NCBI GenBank assembly: GCA_013141115.1
Contig: JABFRP010000003.1
Span: 62,001-126,000, forward strand
DNA length: 64,000 nt
Reading direction: 5' to 3'
From: Ferruginibacter sp.
Lineage (GTDB): Bacteria > Bacteroidota > Bacteroidia > Chitinophagales > Chitinophagaceae
Shown here in pieces: positions 42,978-51,177 of the stretch (position 1 is its first letter; every line of letters begins with the position of its first letter). The notes beneath the pieces are model-generated. The model was given only the letters and a program-made list of their open reading frames with translations, searched no databases and was not told the DNA's origin. Made by a program: the position numbers and the translations under genes.

Positions 42978-43560
42978 TTTTGAAAAATATAATGATGGCC
43001 TTGTACCGGCAATTATACAAGACGATGCAACCGGCAAAGTGTTGATGCTGGGTTTTATGAATGAGGCTGCTGTTGCCAAAACACAGGAGTTGCAAAAAGT
43101 AACTTTCTTCAGTCGTAGTAAAAACAGGTTGTGGACAAAGGGAGAGGAGAGCGGCAATTTTTTATTGTTAAAAGATATTAAAGCCGATTGCGATAATGAT
43201 ACACTGCTGATAAAAGCCACACCACAAGGCCCCACCTGCCACACCGGTGCCGATACCTGCTGGGGCGAAGCGAACAGTAACGATAATTTTTTACTGGAGC
43301 TGGAACAGGTTATTATAGACCGGAAAAATAATCCTACCGATAAAAGTTACACCAGCTCTTTATTTGCAAAAGGGATAAATAAAATTGCACAAAAAGTAGG
43401 AGAGGAAGCGGTGGAAATTGTGATTGAAGCAAAGGATGATAACAAAGAATTGTTCTTAGGCGAAGCTGCTGATCTTTTATTTCACTATTTAATTTTATTA
43501 CAGGCCAAAAATTTTTCGCTCAATGATGTTGTTGAAGTGTTGAAGGATAGGCATAAGTAG
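42967..43560 (+). CDS. hisIE: Bifunctional phosphoribosyl-AMP cyclohydrolase / phosphoribosyl-ATP pyrophosphohydrolase
   Basis: 197 residues. HisI part: DGLVPAIIQDDATGKVLMLGFMNEAAVAKT, VTFFSRSKNRLWTKGEESGN, IKADCDNDTLLIKATPQGPTCHTGADTCWG (zinc Cys residues). HisE part: YTSSLFAKGINKIAQKVGEEAVEIVIEAKDDNKELFLGEAADLLFHYLILLQ. It carries out steps two and three and is the last gene of the operon. It overlaps the small membrane ORF by 11 bases. Confidence 0.96.
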   Translation: MIIDFEKYNDGLVPAIIQDDATGKVLMLGFMNEAAVAKTQELQKVTFFSRSKNRLWTKGEESGNFLLLKDIKADCDNDTLLIKATPQGPTCHTGADTCWGEANSNDNFLLELEQVIIDRKNNPTDKSYTSSLFAKGINKIAQKVGEEAVEIVIEAKDDNKELFLGEAADLLFHYLILLQAKNFSLNDVVEVLKDRHK

Positions 43561-43715
43561 TAGTTTTTTTGTAACGGGCATTTGTTCTTTGATTTGACTT
43601 CATTGGCGACGCTCCATTCAACTGCAAATCATTGGGAAGCACTTAGCGAAGCAGAGCTGTTATCTAAGCGTAGATTGCTGCGTTTGCCTTAGCAACTTTC
43701 GGAATAGCATCTTGC

Positions 43716-43908
43716 GTTCCTACGGAACGCTGAATATTTTTGTTGTCTTGTTCTACCCACCTATTGTTCCTACGGAACAGCTAAGCATATTTTATTTATA
43801 ATATCATCATTTTTATAAGCAAAACATTTTATCAAATGGTTTTCCTGTTCCATAGGAACAAAAGGTGGGTAGCTAATAAATGTGGTTGTATTTCCGTTCC
43901 GTAGGAAC
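43716..43908. repeat. Cluster of four GTTCC-NNN-GGAAC palindromes
   Basis: Copies: GTTCC-TAC-GGAAC (43716-43728, 43766-43778), GTTCC-ATA-GGAAC (43847-43859) and GTTCC-GTA-GGAAC (43896-43908). The second and third sit in two 28-base arms at 43753-43780 and 43845-43872 that are complementary at 26 of 28 positions and begin or end with CTACCCACC / GGTGGGTAG. The rest of the gap 43561-43969 has no gene. Confidence 0.85.
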
Positions 43909-43969
43909 GACAGGTGCAATTGCAGGGACTTGCATTTCTGTAGAACAGCAACGCATGTTTGTATTACAG

Positions 43970-44266
43970 CTATATTCCTTTTATCAGTAAAGTAGCTTGT
44001 ATGCTTTGCTCTTTCAAATGCAAAAACTGTTTCCTTTCTTCGTCATGCATAAAGCTTTCAAAATCCTGTTCGGTAGCAAACTCCACCAGGTGCATTTAAT
44101 AAGGGGTATCTATACTTTGCTCAATGATGGTGCTCTCATCCGGCCTCACCCTTAATAAAAGCCGCCCGTTATATTTTGCTATTATTGGGATGGCAATATT
44201 TTCAAATTGCTGAAAGATAGCTTCCTGGCCTTGTTTGATATAGATTAATTGGGTGATGAAAAGCAT
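43970..44266 (-). pseudogene. DUF1330 family protein with in-frame stop
   Basis: Reading from the ATG at 44266: MLFITQLIYIKQGQEAIFQQ, then ...IIAKYNGRLLLRVRPDESTI...SIDTPY, then a TAA stop (44096-44098), then MHLVEFATEQDFESFMHDEE to the stop near 43970, all in one frame of 98 codons. The whole matches the ferredoxin-like DUF1330 fold with the HLVEFATE-x-x-F-ES motif; the stop replaces a residue before MHL, which is normally Glu. One base change (GAA to TAA) explains it. An ATG follows the stop immediately, so re-initiation is possible. Confidence 0.75.
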
Positions 44267-44316
44267 ATTCTTTTTTTACAGTTGATGGGGTACTCTTTTT
44301 ATAAAGCAAAGAGAAG

Positions 44317-44856
44317 TCAGTTGGTTTTATTTGTAACATTTGCTACTGCAATAATATAATGCCTGAAATGAAATCCATAATCTTGCCTTACTGGCAGATA
44401 CTCAAAGTATCCGTTAGGGATTCCGGTAAACTCTCCTGTTTCATAAGCTACTACTTTAAATGTTTTTCCAACATAGTTTTTTTTAATTTTTACGGCAATG
44501 TCTGACGATACAGTTTCTTTTTTTTTGCCGTACAAATATTTGTAAAGTTGAAATTCATCAGCCGGAAATTCCCCTGTCTCATCCTTGAATTCCATTATTA
44601 CAGACTTTGTAAGGGCTATACTGTCAACGCTTTTAATTCTAAACAGGAAACTGCTTTGATGATCTTTGTCATTAAGTTCTATTCCGTCTACAATTTCAAT
44701 ATCCATCGTCACCAGTGTGCCAAAAGGTACGGGCAATTTTTCTTTTACAACATACTTTGACTTTTCAATATCTTGCCCCAAAACCATTTTAGCTGTATAA
44801 AAATTAAAAAAAATAGTTAAGAGAAAACAATATTTAAAAAAATGCCCTGATTTCAT
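44317..44856 (-). CDS. Hypothetical secreted protein
   Basis: 179 residues from the ATG at 44856 (MKSGHFFKYCFLLTIFFNFY, ending TAKMVLGQ). A long frame runs on upstream, but it reads through repeat sequence and has no natural start. The mature part has alternating strands (FGTLVTMDIEIVDGIELNDKDHQSSFLFRIKSVD, YVGKTFKVVAYETGEFTGIPNGYFEYLP). It is not recognised; a secreted or periplasmic location is likely. Confidence 0.6.
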   Translation of the reverse strand: MKSGHFFKYCFLLTIFFNFYTAKMVLGQDIEKSKYVVKEKLPVPFGTLVTMDIEIVDGIELNDKDHQSSFLFRIKSVDSIALTKSVIMEFKDETGEFPADEFQLYKYLYGKKKETVSSDIAVKIKKNYVGKTFKVVAYETGEFTGIPNGYFEYLPVRQDYGFHFRHYIIAVANVTNKTN

Positions 44857-44947
44857 GTTGCAATTATTTTGAAGTTTACAATTCTGGAATAACTCATAAA
44901 TATACAAACTCGTCATTAAATAACTAAGACGACGATATTCGCTGCAA

Positions 44948-45035
44948 TTAAAGCTCAATAGCGGTATAAGGTACAAGAGTGCCCACAGGGTCCTGCGGAC
45001 GATGCCAATAAAACCGAACAAAAAAATACAGCCTG
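44948..45035. repeat. Dispersed GTACAAGAGTGC-type repeat
   Basis: GGTACAAGAGTGCCCACAGG and a following CAGCCTGGCTCAAAAAAAT align in order and spacing with 27345-27415 and with the reverse complement of 61121-61180. A related GGCTGGTACAATCGCACTGC lies at 45177-45196. Confidence 0.55.
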
Positions 45036-45163
45036 GCTCAAAAAAATCACTTCTTTTATAATTACCCCTACTTCTACTTCGCTCAGTATTGGCGATATGA
45101 CACTTCAACTCCGCTCAGCGCAAAAACGAGTATAAACACCAGCATTAGATAAAATGGATGGCG

Positions 45164-45171
45164 TATTTTTG
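45164..45171 (+). promoter_or_regulatory. Putative -7 element (TAnnTTTG) of the AsmA-like gene
   Basis: TATTTTTG fits the consensus, about 48 bases before the ATG at 45219. A clear -33 element is not seen. Confidence 0.35.
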
Positions 45172-45218
45172 TAAAAGGCTGGTACAATCGCACTGCTTAA
45201 AAATATCATTTTACAACT

Positions 45219-47912
45219 ATGAAAAAATTCAAGAAATTTTTAAAAATTGTTTTTATCAGTTTATTAGTACTGATTGCACTGGTATTTGCGGCACCCTATT
45301 TATTTAAAAGTCAGATAGTGGCTTTTGTAAAAAGGGAAGTGAATAAAAATCTGAATGCCAAAGTAGATTTTAAAGATGTGGATATTTCTTTCTTCCGGCA
45401 TTTTCCAAAGGTAGCCGTGGCGTTGGATGAACTACAGGTAATTGGTGTGGGCAATTTTTCTGCGGATACATTGTTGTCGGCAGAGCGTGTTGATGCGGCA
45501 GTAAATATCATGAGTATCATTAAGGGTAAAGACATGACCATCTATTCTGTTTATGCAAAGCGGCCCCGTGTACATGCTATTGTAAATAAGGAAGGACTTG
45601 CCAACTGGGATATTGTAAAACCAGCTGATGACATCGCAAAAAACGATACTACAGAAAAATCATTTTCGCTGCAATTGAATGAGTATGAAGTAAGCAATGC
45701 CTATATCAGTTATAAAGATGAACAGGGTGATATGAGCAGCGAAATATTTAATTTAAACCATAAAGGCAGTGGCGATTTTACTTCAGAAAAATTTACGTTG
45801 AAAACCAGTACACAGGCCGATGCTGTTACTTTTACTTATGGTGGTATTCCTTATTTGGCTAATGCTAAAACTATAGTAGATGCCGATATACAAATTGACA
45901 ATAAACAAAACAGCTATACTTATGCTACCGATAATATTGCAGTGAACGATCTAAAGATCAGCAGCAAAGGCGTGATAAAAAATTTAGAGGAGAAGGGATA
46001 CGACATGGATATTACATTTAAAGCACCTTCTACAGATTTTAAAAATATTTTGTCGCTGATACCTGCAGTGTATAAAAATGATTTTGATAAAGTGAAAGCC
46101 AGTGGCAATGGTATTTTCAGCGGGTTTGTAAAAGGCGTGTATAATGAAGTGAGTATGCCGGGTTATCATTTAGATATGGAAGTAAAGAACGGATTTTTTC
46201 AATATGCCGACTTACCCAAGCCTGTGCAGAACATCAACTTTAAAGCACAGGTAGATAATAAAGACGGGCAAACTGATAACACAGTAGTTAATGTGGAGAA
46301 CGGCCACATTGAAATGGATAAAGAACCTTTTGATTTCAGGCTGCTGGTAAAAAATCCGGTGAGCAATATGTTTGTAGATGCTGCGGCAAAAGGCAAACTC
46401 GATCTGAGCAAAGTATCGCAATATGTAAAGCTGGAAAAGGGTACTACATTGGGCGGTTTACTAAATGCCGATGTAAGTATTAAAGGCAATGTAAGCGATA
46501 TAGAAAAACAGCAGTACGAAAAATTCAGTGCAGCGGGCACTATTGGCTTAAATAACTTTTTGTATGTGGATAAAGATTATCCTACCGGTGTAAAAATAAA
46601 TGTGTTGCAAACGGCCTTTACTCCAAAGCAAATTGATATCAGCAGCCTAAGCGGGCAATACCTGGGTACAAACTTTAATGGCACGGGGCAAATTAATAAT
46701 TTGCTGAATTATATGTTTCAAAACAAACCTTTAAATGCCACGCTGAATGTAAATGCCGATAAATTAAATTTAAACGACTGGATGGGTACTTCTGCAGATA
46801 CTGCTGCCAGCGGCCCGGCGGCTGCTCCGTTTGCAGTGCCTGCTAATCTGGATATTACGCTCAATACCAAAGTAGATAAAGTGAAGTATGATAAAACGGA
46901 TATTGATAACCTGAGTGGCACATTAAAAATAAATAACGAAACTGTTTTTATCAATAATGTAAAAGGCAATGCATTGGATGGAACCATGGCGGTTAACGGA
47001 CAGTACTCCACCCTGCAAAGTAAAACCAAACCCGATATTGCTTTAGATTATGCTGTTGCAGGCGTAGATGTACAAAAAACATTTTACGCTTTTAATACCG
47101 TACAAAAATTAATGCCCATAGGTAAATTTATTGCGGGAAAGTTAACATCGCAAATGAGCATGAAAGGAAAGTTAGGTGACAACATGATGCCAGATCTGAA
47201 TTCTTTAACCGGTAATGGTAATTTATTATTGATACAAGGTTTCCTCAGCAAGTTTGCGCCGCTGGATAAAATTGCCAGCACCTTAAATGTAAAAGCACTG
47301 GAACAAATTTCTTTGAAAGATGTAAAAAATTATTTTGAATTTTCTAATGGTAAAGTATTAATTAAACCATTTGCTTTTAAAGTAGCTGGTATAGATATGG
47401 AAGTAGGCGGATTGCAGGGCTTTGATCAATCACTGGATTTTATTGTAAACATGAAATTGCCCCGTTCGTTGATGGGGGCACAGGGTAATCAACTGGTGAA
47501 TAATTTGGTAACGCAAATAAATAACAAAGGAGTTCCTGTAAAAGTTGGTGATATGGTTGATCTGAATTTAAAACTCGGTGGCTTTATACAATCGCCTACT
47601 GTAAAAACAGATTTAAAACAAGGTGCTGCCAACCTTGCCGATCAGATGAAACAACAAGCAACTGATTTTGCCAAAGCAAAAATTGACAGTACAAAATTAG
47701 CTGTAACCAATGCTGTAAAAGATACGGTTAAGTCGCTGAAGAACCAGGCATTAAATGCAGCCAAAGAAGAGTTGGCAAAACAACTGGCAGGCAATAAAAA
47801 TAATGCAGCAGATTCTGTTACCAAACCAAAACCCGACCCTAAAGAATCGGTAAAAGGTTTGTTGAATAATTTGCTGAAAAAGAAACCAAAGGATACCGCA
47901 ACAAAGCAATAA
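45219..47912 (+). CDS. AsmA family protein
   Basis: 897 residues. There is an N-terminal membrane helix (residues 8-28), then the AsmA-N pattern FVKREVNKNLNAKVDFKDVDISFFRHFPKVAVALDELQVIG and IYSVYAKRPRVHAIVNKEGLANWDIVKP. A long beta-rich repeat region follows, then a C-terminal AsmA domain (GNLLLIQGFLSKFAPLDKIASTLNVKALEQISLKDVKNYFEFSNGKVLI) and a basic, Lys/Ala/Gln-rich tail. AsmA proteins span the periplasm and are linked to lipid or outer-membrane transport. The length is in the usual range for Bacteroidota. It is convergent with the gene at 47921. Confidence 0.88.
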   Translation: MKKFKKFLKIVFISLLVLIALVFAAPYLFKSQIVAFVKREVNKNLNAKVDFKDVDISFFRHFPKVAVALDELQVIGVGNFSADTLLSAERVDAAVNIMSIIKGKDMTIYSVYAKRPRVHAIVNKEGLANWDIVKPADDIAKNDTTEKSFSLQLNEYEVSNAYISYKDEQGDMSSEIFNLNHKGSGDFTSEKFTLKTSTQADAVTFTYGGIPYLANAKTIVDADIQIDNKQNSYTYATDNIAVNDLKISSKGVIKNLEEKGYDMDITFKAPSTDFKNILSLIPAVYKNDFDKVKASGNGIFSGFVKGVYNEVSMPGYHLDMEVKNGFFQYADLPKPVQNINFKAQVDNKDGQTDNTVVNVENGHIEMDKEPFDFRLLVKNPVSNMFVDAAAKGKLDLSKVSQYVKLEKGTTLGGLLNADVSIKGNVSDIEKQQYEKFSAAGTIGLNNFLYVDKDYPTGVKINVLQTAFTPKQIDISSLSGQYLGTNFNGTGQINNLLNYMFQNKPLNATLNVNADKLNLNDWMGTSADTAASGPAAAPFAVPANLDITLNTKVDKVKYDKTDIDNLSGTLKINNETVFINNVKGNALDGTMAVNGQYSTLQSKTKPDIALDYAVAGVDVQKTFYAFNTVQKLMPIGKFIAGKLTSQMSMKGKLGDNMMPDLNSLTGNGNLLLIQGFLSKFAPLDKIASTLNVKALEQISLKDVKNYFEFSNGKVLIKPFAFKVAGIDMEVGGLQGFDQSLDFIVNMKLPRSLMGAQGNQLVNNLVTQINNKGVPVKVGDMVDLNLKLGGFIQSPTVKTDLKQGAANLADQMKQQATDFAKAKIDSTKLAVTNAVKDTVKSLKNQALNAAKEELAKQLAGNKNNAADSVTKPKPDPKESVKGLLNNLLKKKPKDTATKQ

Positions 47913-47920
47913 TTATTTGC

Positions 47921-48214
47921 TTACTGCCGGTTGCCTGTTTTAGTACCGGCTAAAAAAACTTCCAGCCGGTCGCTGTTATTGGCATTGGCTATCCATTCGT
48001 TTACCAGTTCGCTGTTAATAGGTTCGTAAATATCCTGTGGCAATTCTTTTACCGGTACCAGCATCAGGTAATGTGGTTCCACATATTCTGCATGATGATC
48101 CATTGTAAAGCCTTGCACCTGCAAATACTTGTACCCCTTTTGCTGTAAAATATCTATTGCTTCGGTAGTAAGGGGTTTGTGATAGAGATAGTTGTTTTTA
48201 ATTTCGTTGGTCAT
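47921..48214 (-). CDS. Conserved hypothetical protein, 97 aa
   Basis: From the ATG at 48214 (MTNEIKNNYLYHKPLTTEAI); a start 10 codons earlier has no support. It contains LQQKGYKYLQVQGFTMDHHAEYVEPHYLMLVPVKELP. A compact acidic soluble protein with His-His and Tyr residues. The family is not recognised. It is convergent with the AsmA gene, with 8 bases between the stops. Confidence 0.65.
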   Translation of the reverse strand: MTNEIKNNYLYHKPLTTEAIDILQQKGYKYLQVQGFTMDHHAEYVEPHYLMLVPVKELPQDIYEPINSELVNEWIANANNSDRLEVFLAGTKTGNRQ

Positions 48215-48326
48215 ACAATTTCTGTTTGTGTAATAACAAACCACAGTACATAAAGTTTATTTTTTTTTTTTGCTTGTCCCGGACTTTCCAGGGTTTCCGG
48301 GCATTTGTTTATTGTTTGAACTTTAT

Positions 48327-48379
48327 GGGCAGAGTTTATTCTGACAAAGGAAGGACTCCATTCAACAGTATAACTTTGA
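48327..48379. repeat. Short dispersed repeat, copy 1
   Basis: GGGCAGAGTTTATTCTGA (48327-48344) and TTCAACAGTATAACTTTG (48361-48378) recur as GGGCAGAGTTTATCCTGA (49137-49154) and TTCAACGATATAACTTTG (49171-49188), in the same order and spacing. Confidence 0.65.
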
Positions 48380-48433
48380 GGAGCATTTATTGAAGCGAAT
48401 AAAAGCGTGATTAAAATTAATATTTGTAAGTAT

Positions 48434-48463
48434 AAAAAAAGAGCTGTACAATTTGTACAGCTC
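48434..48463 (-). terminator. Terminator of the DUF2911 gene
   Basis: The 10-bp perfect stem GAGCTGTACA (48441-48450) / TGTACAGCTC (48454-48463) has a 3-base loop and, on the minus strand, is followed by seven T residues (complement of 48434-48440). Confidence 0.92.
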
Positions 48464-48484
48464 TTTCAGTAAAAATATCTAAAA

Positions 48485-49009
48485 TTACTCTACAGTAAAA
48501 CTCACTTTAAGGTCGGCCCATAATAATGTAACCAAACCATTTTTGTCAATGGTAAAAGTCATTTTTTCGGTAAAGGCTTCGGCCTTTTGCGGCTTGGCAG
48601 TAATACGCAACACATCATCGGCTTGCTTGTAACCACCGGCGCCCCATTGTTTCCAGGTTTTATTAAAAATAATGGTCCAGCTATCCGCACCGGAAAGGCT
48701 GAACAAACCGTATTTACCGGCAGGCAATTCTTTACCCTCAATTTTAAGCGCTTTGCTGGTTTCAAAAACGGTGGCTTCATTAGCACCGGTACGCCATACT
48801 TCACCATCTTTTGGTTCCAGGTCTTTACCAATAGTACGGCCTTTTACCGATGGCTGGCTGTAATCGATACTAACTACTGCACCTGATGCAATAGTTTGTG
48901 TAACCAATGCCGGAGGGCTGGGGCGTTTGCTTTTATCTTGTTGTGCCTCGGAGGTACAGCTAATAAATAAGCCAGCTAAAAGCATGGCGGTTGATACTAT
49001 TTTTTTCAT
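48485..49009 (-). CDS. DUF2911 family secreted protein
   Basis: 174 residues. There is a signal peptide with a Cys (AGLFISCTSEAQ), so it is a lipoprotein or secreted protein. The mature part SIDYSQPSVKGRTIGKDLEPKDGEVWRTGANEATVFETSKALKIEGKELPAGKYGLFSLSGADSWTIIFNKTWKQWGAGGYKQADDVLRITAKP matches the DUF2911 family pattern (Y-x-x-P-x-x-x-G-R...W-R-x-G-x-N-x-A-T). Function unknown. A strong terminator follows. Confidence 0.85.
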   Translation of the reverse strand: MKKIVSTAMLLAGLFISCTSEAQQDKSKRPSPPALVTQTIASGAVVSIDYSQPSVKGRTIGKDLEPKDGEVWRTGANEATVFETSKALKIEGKELPAGKYGLFSLSGADSWTIIFNKTWKQWGAGGYKQADDVLRITAKPQKAEAFTEKMTFTIDKNGLVTLLWADLKVSFTVE

Positions 49010-49136
49010 GTATAATTTTTTTTTTAGATGAAATAAAATACAATGTAAACTTTTTATATTAATTGGTGGTTACCGTTGCCGTAAATTTAAATGGCTGGCA
49101 TTTTTTTAGGGTATTTGGTTATTGATGAAACAGCTT

Positions 49137-49188
49137 GGGCAGAGTTTATCCTGAGGTGCGAAGGGGGCTGTTCAACGATATAACTTTG
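49137..49188. repeat. Short dispersed repeat, copy 2
   Basis: Second copy of the repeat at 48327-48379, same orientation, lying upstream of the DUF2911 gene. Confidence 0.65.
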
Positions 49189-49269
49189 TTTAGCTTTTGC
49201 TAGCCAATTACTTATTGATCAATAAAAAGCATAAAAAAAATTACACAGATTTCATGTTGGCGGTAGTTT

Positions 49270-49452
49270 TTATGCAAACTCCTTCTTTCCAGTATTAGAA
49301 ATAGTCGTTTTTTTTGCAATTGTAGTTTTCTTTTTTGAGTGTTTTATTTTATAATTTTTGATGAACTCACTTATGGCTGCTTGTTCTTTGTCTGTCAATG
49401 GTTCACTTTTAATAATAAAGTCAACACCTTTAGGTTCTTTTATGTGTCCCAT
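49270..49452 (-). CDS. Small basic protein paired with a GNAT, 60 aa
   Basis: 60 residues: MGHIKEPKGVDFIIKSEPLT, then DKEQAAISEFIKNYKIKH and a Lys/Thr-rich tail (SKKKTTIAKKTTIS). It starts 3 bases after the GNAT-like gene's stop, so the two are coupled. The GHIxxPKGVDF-x-I-x-S-x-P-L-T-x-x-x-x-x-x-I-S opening looks like a conserved family of short proteins in Bacteroidota. A partner or antitoxin role is inferred from the pairing only. Confidence 0.7.
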   Translation of the reverse strand: MGHIKEPKGVDFIIKSEPLTDKEQAAISEFIKNYKIKHSKKKTTIAKKTTISNTGKKEFA

Positions 49453-49455
49453 GTT

Positions 49456-49983
49456 TTAACTTTTAAAATATTTGTTAACTAATATCTCTGCTGATGCAGT
49501 TGGTATTATCATTCGGTGTCCACCGAAATGATAAGCACCTAATGTTCTTTCATAATGTTCAATAAGTCTGGTCTTAGCCGTGAATGATACGAACCCGTCA
49601 AAGCCATGTTGAAACGATACTTTACAAGCATATGCAACAAGATTTCCTGCAACTCCTTCGTATAATTTGTTTTTGCCAATATTGAACGGAGCACTCTCCA
49701 CCAAATCCATCAAAATATGGTCGGGTCTAATTGTTAAGCTAATGAGCCCTTGAATAATATCAGAATTATTTACAATGGTTAATTTGTAAACCTCTTTTGA
49801 ATTATCTGCTAATTCTGTTTTCCAATTAAATTGCCAGCCACTTTTCTTTGTTATTAGTTTAGCGTCTGCATTAGTAAATAAAGAAACCTCAGTCTGAAAA
49901 CTATCTCCAGAAATTGTGTTTTGGATAGAGTTTGTAAGCCTGTCAATTATGAAATCCAGTACTGTTTTTTTTTGCTTTTTCAC
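49456..49983 (-). CDS. GNAT-like protein with small partner
   Basis: 175 residues. YKLTIVNNSDIIQGLISLTIRPDHILMDLVESAPFNIGKNKLYEGVAGNLVAYACKVSFQHGFDGFVSFTAKTRLIEHYERTLGAYHFGGHRMIIP has the order of an acetyltransferase: a central strand, the loop G-x-A-G-N-L in place of the usual Q/R-x-x-G-x-G/A, a helix, and the Y-x-x-x-x-G-A-x-x-F C-terminal part. It is the upstream gene of the pair with the 60-aa protein. The fold assignment is moderate; the substrate is unknown. Confidence 0.7.
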   Translation of the reverse strand: MKKQKKTVLDFIIDRLTNSIQNTISGDSFQTEVSLFTNADAKLITKKSGWQFNWKTELADNSKEVYKLTIVNNSDIIQGLISLTIRPDHILMDLVESAPFNIGKNKLYEGVAGNLVAYACKVSFQHGFDGFVSFTAKTRLIEHYERTLGAYHFGGHRMIIPTASAEILVNKYFKS

Positions 49984-50367
49984 AACACAATTTACAAAAA
50001 ATAAGGGAGAAACTGTATCAAATTATCTAGCAATAACACTTGCCAAATCGAGAATTGTCTATGTAGTTACTTAGATATCTAAAGAATTCGGCAAAGAAAT
50101 TTGTAGAGCTTGAAATGTATGTCTTATATCCATCGCATTTTTGTAGCAAGCTAAAAAAGCATTATTTAGATAATGGCCAATTAGCTAATGGTTGTTTGTC
50201 CAACTTGTATAAAATCATAGCGGTTCGTTGTTTTCTGTCGCCTGAATAATTATTGTCTTTTTAAAATTATCCATATTTATTTTTTACTTTAGATTATTGA
50301 TTTTTACGCTTCTCCTGCAATGACCGCTAACCCGCTGTGTTAGCGGTCATTGTTCTTTTCAAATCAA
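49984..50367. other. Gap with a 14-bp perfect hairpin
   Basis: CAATGACCGCTAAC (50318-50331) is exactly complementary to 50339-50352 with a 7-base loop. It is followed by TTCTTTT on the plus strand and lies 16 bases beyond the stop of the minus-strand gene at 50368. It probably terminates that gene or acts as a processing hairpin. The rest of the gap shows no gene. Confidence 0.6.
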
Positions 50368-51177
50368 TTATAAATTCGCTATTTCGCAGATTATGGCTGT
50401 TAGTTTATCTGGCATACTAAAAAATGGCGAATGACTTGAAGGTAATTTATATACTTTTAAGCAAGGCATTTGTTCCAGCATTTTTTCCTGCAACCAAGGT
50501 GTAATTGCTCTATCCTCAGTACATTCAATATAATATCTTGGCACACTTCCATAATTTTCTTCCGTAAGTTTCAATTTTGCTTTAGCAGATTCTGTAGATT
50601 CTGGCAACAAAAGAATGTTGGCCATCTGTGTAATGTCATCAGGGCAATCATGGTATAATCCTTCTTTATAAATTTCGGGTAATAGCATTGAAGAAATTGT
50701 ACCGTTATAGGTAATGTGTCCACCTAAAATTTCTTTTTCATCCAGGGCAAAATAATCTTTAGCACATTTGCCATTGGCAACAAGTACGGCGGCTAAGTAA
50801 ATTAATTTTTCAATTTTCTTTGGTCGTAATTCTGCCAACTGCGAATTCATAATTCCGTTTTTACTATGAGCCACTAATATAACTTTACCGGGAATGCTGT
50901 CGATAAGTCTGCATAATTTTTGAATTGTTGAATCAAATCGTACATTTTCTATTGGTGTTTTGTCTCTCCCCATTCCTGGCAAATCAAGTGAATATACTGT
51001 GTGTCCTTTCTTTTCAAGCAGTGGCGTTACTTTGTACCAATTCCATGCACTATGCCAGGAACCGTGAATGAGAATAAATGTTTTCTTTTCATTGTTTTGG
51101 GCTTTCATTTGAAATGGGTTTAAAAATAATAGGATAATTAACAATCCGATACTTGCTGTGTTTTTCTTTGATCTCAT
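50368..51177 (-). CDS. Alpha/beta hydrolase, methylesterase-like
   Basis: 269 residues. There is a signal-like N-terminus (residues 1-27, ending QMKAQ), then FILIHGSWHSAWNWYKVTPLLEKKGHTVYSLDLPGMGRD, the nucleophile Ser105 in VAHSKNG, Asp222 in ECTEDRAITPWLQEKM and His249 in LPSSHSPFFSMPDKL. The layout is that of plant-type methylesterase/hydroxynitrile-lyase-like hydrolases that are common in Bacteroidota. Substrate unknown. It is a single gene. Confidence 0.88.
   Translation of the reverse strand: MRSKKNTASIGLLIILLFLNPFQMKAQNNEKKTFILIHGSWHSAWNWYKVTPLLEKKGHTVYSLDLPGMGRDKTPIENVRFDSTIQKLCRLIDSIPGKVILVAHSKNGIMNSQLAELRPKKIEKLIYLAAVLVANGKCAKDYFALDEKEILGGHITYNGTISSMLLPEIYKEGLYHDCPDDITQMANILLLPESTESAKAKLKLTEENYGSVPRYYIECTEDRAITPWLQEKMLEQMPCLKVYKLPSSHSPFFSMPDKLTAIICEIANL

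Noticed and set aside
43716..43908. CRISPR-like spacing of the GTTCC palindromes
   Set aside because: Spacing is irregular (about 37 to 69 bases), repeats are 13 bases and vary in the centre, and there are no cas genes.
44317..45108. Long 263-residue version of the gene at 44317
   Set aside because: The first 84 residues are read through repeat sequence; the ATG at 44856 with a signal peptide is the better start.
50200..50275. Short minus-strand start resembling an AHSA1-type protein (MDNFKKTIIIQATENNEPL)
   Set aside because: Only 19 residues before a stop; too short to call a gene or a remnant.
50318..50352. Intrinsic terminator for a plus-strand gene
   Set aside because: No plus-strand gene lies upstream; the hairpin is described as a gap feature and may belong to the minus-strand hydrolase gene.
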